Position numbers and translations under genes: made by a program. DNA of 64,000 nucleotides from Arctopsyche grandis (Eukaryota > Arthropoda > Insecta > Trichoptera > Hydropsychidae), in the NCBI RefSeq assembly GCF_051622035.1, contig NC_135367.1:12622501-12686500 (forward strand). Direction: 5' to 3'. Each line of letters opens with the position of its first letter. The stretch's first letter is position 1. Below, piece by piece: positions 61,616-64,000 of the stretch. The notes beneath the pieces are model-generated. The model saw only the letters and a list, made by a program, of their open reading frames with translations. It did not search any database and was not told the DNA's origin.

Positions 61616-62976
61616 TACATTAACGAAACGAAAAAGTTCGTAAAAAATTTCATTAAAAATAATAGCTTCGAGGGGGTTGTGCGCCTGTGTTTTAGCCCCC
61701 CCTAAAATAAATTCTTTCTACGGCTAAAATAAATCCTTGTAGATACTGCAATTTCAAGCGTCTTCCATTATCATCCGATTTTGAATGTGATAGCTCTACT
61801 GGCAGACTTGATTAATTATGTCAATAGCCTTATCGATGTCATTGCGACCACTTTGCTCCAAGTCAAACAATAAAAATAAACATTTTATAGTAAGCACATA
61901 ACTTGGGGGCGCTTCAATATAAAGCAAGAAAATTAATAGTCAAAACAACAGACTTACAATCATCATTCACGAAGGAAACTTTCGTGTGGAAGCAGTGCCA
62001 TTATCTAACATTCAATTATCGACGCCCTACCTATCAAGTTCTTGGAATGATTCGAATCGGAACGGAAGCATTATGGAATGCCATAAATGATTGATCAAAT
62101 ATCGACGAAGAAACGGTGGCCTCTCGCACTGTTGAATGAAAGTGATTAAGACGGAGTGGAAGAATTTGCTGATTGCTCTTACAAAAGGCGTACTCGAAGA
62201 ACAAACCGGTTGGCTGTGTGTGCACACTCGTTTTTGGCCATTGTCGGACCGTTCCGTTTGCACAAAAGTATCATACAGATTCCAAAACAGATTCAATTTT
62301 AACGCCGGATTAGATAAGGCCCCCATATGAGGCCGTCGACCCCTTTGAATTAACTCTTGCCCTGCATGCGTTTTTATATGAATTTATCCAATCTTAGGAA
62401 CAGAAGGTGTAGCTTAGCTTATACAAAAATTTGATGGAAATTACATGTTTTTCTATTTTCTATTTCTGGACCTTAGTATAAGAATTGAAGCGTGCGGCCG
62501 AATAAAGATGTACATATGTATGTTACAATTTTTCAAAGTGTTTTTAATGATTATTAATACACGTATCATCTACCGATCTGCTTTCACAGTTTGTCTCGAA
62601 TGTAAGTGGAAGGAGTTCAAAATACTTCGCGATTAGGAATTAATTTTTCAGTGGAATAAAGATACATGTACATATGTGTTGCGTTATTGTTGTATCATTT
62701 ATCAGAGTACATTCGTACTTTTGTTATTTGGCTCTCCTATAAAATTCTAGCATCTTTATTCGGCTACACGCTTCAATTGTCTACGGTCATATTTTCACTA
62801 GATGAAGAACATGTCACCTAAGACCTAAAAAAAACTCATTTTCAGGTACTTTTCAGGATTTTAGTTTTTATAAATACCCAAAATAGCCAAATAGTTGATG
62901 CAACCTCAGGATGCTTGGAATATTGGACTTGTTACTAATATTAGTTTGAAGAGAGTACGCATTTGTATCTTCATTT
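61616..62976. other. Nothing recognised
   Basis: A minus frame at 62027-62326 (99 codons) and overlapping frames on both strands have no domain. A GC-richer stretch lies at 62030-62340. Part of the zip 5' intron if the gene continues rightward. Confidence 0.35.
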
Positions 62977-63195
62977 ACAGCCAATCGTCATCCACTGTTG
63001 GATGAAAGTCTCTCCTTAAATTCATACATACATCTGTTTTGAGCGACTCTCATCAATTTCATCCACTCATCTCCCCTGAGGCCTTCCTTTCACTCTTTTA
63101 CATTCTCTCGGGTACCATTCGAGCACTTCTTTCGCCCATCTATAGTCCCTTTTTTTAGCTACGTGATTCGCCCATTGCTATTTGAATACCTATAC
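62977..63195 (-). mobile_element. 5'-truncated RTE-like LINE tail (copy E)
   Basis: Inverse tail with CGTCATCCACTGTTGGATG, CGACTCTCATCAATTTCATCC, TTCTCTCGGGTACCATTCGAG and AGCTACGTGATTCGCCCATTG in the family order. Confidence 0.65.
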
Positions 63196-64000
63196 ATTTT
63201 TATTTATTTATTGAAATTTGAAGACAGTGTTGCACAATAAGTTTTAATGTTGAACAACATGTACTGGAATATTTTTAACGATACAAACAAGTTTGTTCAA
63301 TGTCTATTTGATTTAATATTACCTCACTTGTTCTATTTATATTTGAAATCATACATGCATTTAAAACATACTAGCCTTCATTGAGTACCAGTCAAAACCC
63401 TTAAATTTCATTGTTAAAAAGACATGACTATTTAGCACTCTGCATCTGTTCAAAATAAATTGGGTAAGAAAAATGATGTGCTTTTAAGCACTCATTCGAA
63501 TGAAAGGGATGATTTCATTCAAATTGATTGGAAATACGACTGTCAATAATTTCAGAATCGAATGTTTATAAGAGTCAGATTCAATCACGAATGATGATAA
63601 TCTTGTATGCATATGCAATTATTTTTCACTACAGAAACCTAAGACACTAAAAGCAACTTCAAATATTAGTACAAATTTTTTTTTTCTAGCACTGAAAAAA
63701 AACGAATCTCAAACGATACATGTATCAATCTTTTGGCCAGATTGATCAAAATATTTACACAAACACACACACAGATCCTTCGAGTATAGCACACATCATC
63801 GCCAAATAAACGGAAAACCGTCATCGTTTTCGACCAATCATCGGACACGGACATGACGAACAATCGAACGATCCATCACCGCGAAAATCTCACCGCGAAA
63901 AAAATTGATAAAAATCAAAGACAAGTTCAATGACAGGTCAACAACAAGCGATAACTTAGCATCTCTGGTGGGTCGTGCACATTTGCATAAATAGTTGCAT
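63196..64000. other. Nothing recognised
   Basis: The GC-richer end (63750-63970) contains a direct repeat CACCGCGAAAA. No exon or RNA gene can be supported at the window edge. Confidence 0.35.

Overview
The window is nuclear DNA from an AT-rich, intron-dense, repeat-rich insect-type genome. Both recognisable host genes are interrupted by spliceosomal GT-AG introns. Intergenic DNA and introns are filled with non-LTR retrotransposon pieces, Helitron-like elements, several MITE families and (TA)n/(ACAT)n microsatellites. Insect origin is inferred from the close match of the myosin gene to the insect zipper family, the CISH/SOCS2-type SOCS gene, and the repeat types. The order is not resolved. 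The many small myosin rod exons argue against a Drosophila-like compact gene.

Layout. 1-31 kb: no confident host gene. This part holds 5'-truncated RTE-like LINE ends (minus strand, near 0.05-0.4, 1.45-1.9 and 22.7-23.0 kb), a nearly intact LINE reverse transcriptase (minus, 3.7-5.95 kb), another LINE C-terminal fragment (13.4-13.8 kb), Helitron-like elements (7.3, 7.5-7.8, 11.7-12.1, 17.8-18.2 and 28.9-29.3 kb), many copies of a MITE with GGGCGAAAACACACT-type ends, and a GACTCC-rich hAT-like element (20.4-20.8 kb). 31.0-31.9 kb: three diverged tandem units of about 220 bp, the third split by a small Helitron. 32.2-40.7 kb: a two-exon SOCS2/CISH-like gene on the plus strand (coding exons 32519-32633 and 37203-38011) with a repeat-filled intron and probably a long AU-rich 3' UTR containing a 131-bp TA tract. 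40.8-43.9 kb: repeats, including a MITE with long terminal inverted repeats (41490-41901). 44.2-57.4 kb: non-muscle myosin II heavy chain (zipper, zip) on the minus strand, 24 coding exons summing to 5,544 nt (1,847 codons plus stop). The N-terminal exon of roughly 115 residues is not in the window, so the 5' intron is longer than 6.6 kb and fills 57.4-64 kb together with more repeats.

The SOCS and zip genes are convergent (tail to tail). The SOCS protein would act as an SH2-containing adaptor of a Cullin-5/Elongin E3 ligase damping JAK/STAT or receptor tyrosine kinase signalling. Zipper is the actomyosin motor for cytokinesis and morphogenesis. Nothing in the sequence shows a functional link between them.

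Most notable observations: a 78-nt, frame-preserving candidate cassette exon with a perfect CAGgtaagt donor lying exactly at the myosin loop-1 junction; a Helitron inserted in a tandem repeat whose sister units act as empty sites; head-to-tail clusters of one MITE family; and palindromes at the edges of a dispersed repeat. I did not see a CRISPR array, an rRNA gene, a confident tRNA gene, or a clear novel multi-gene system.
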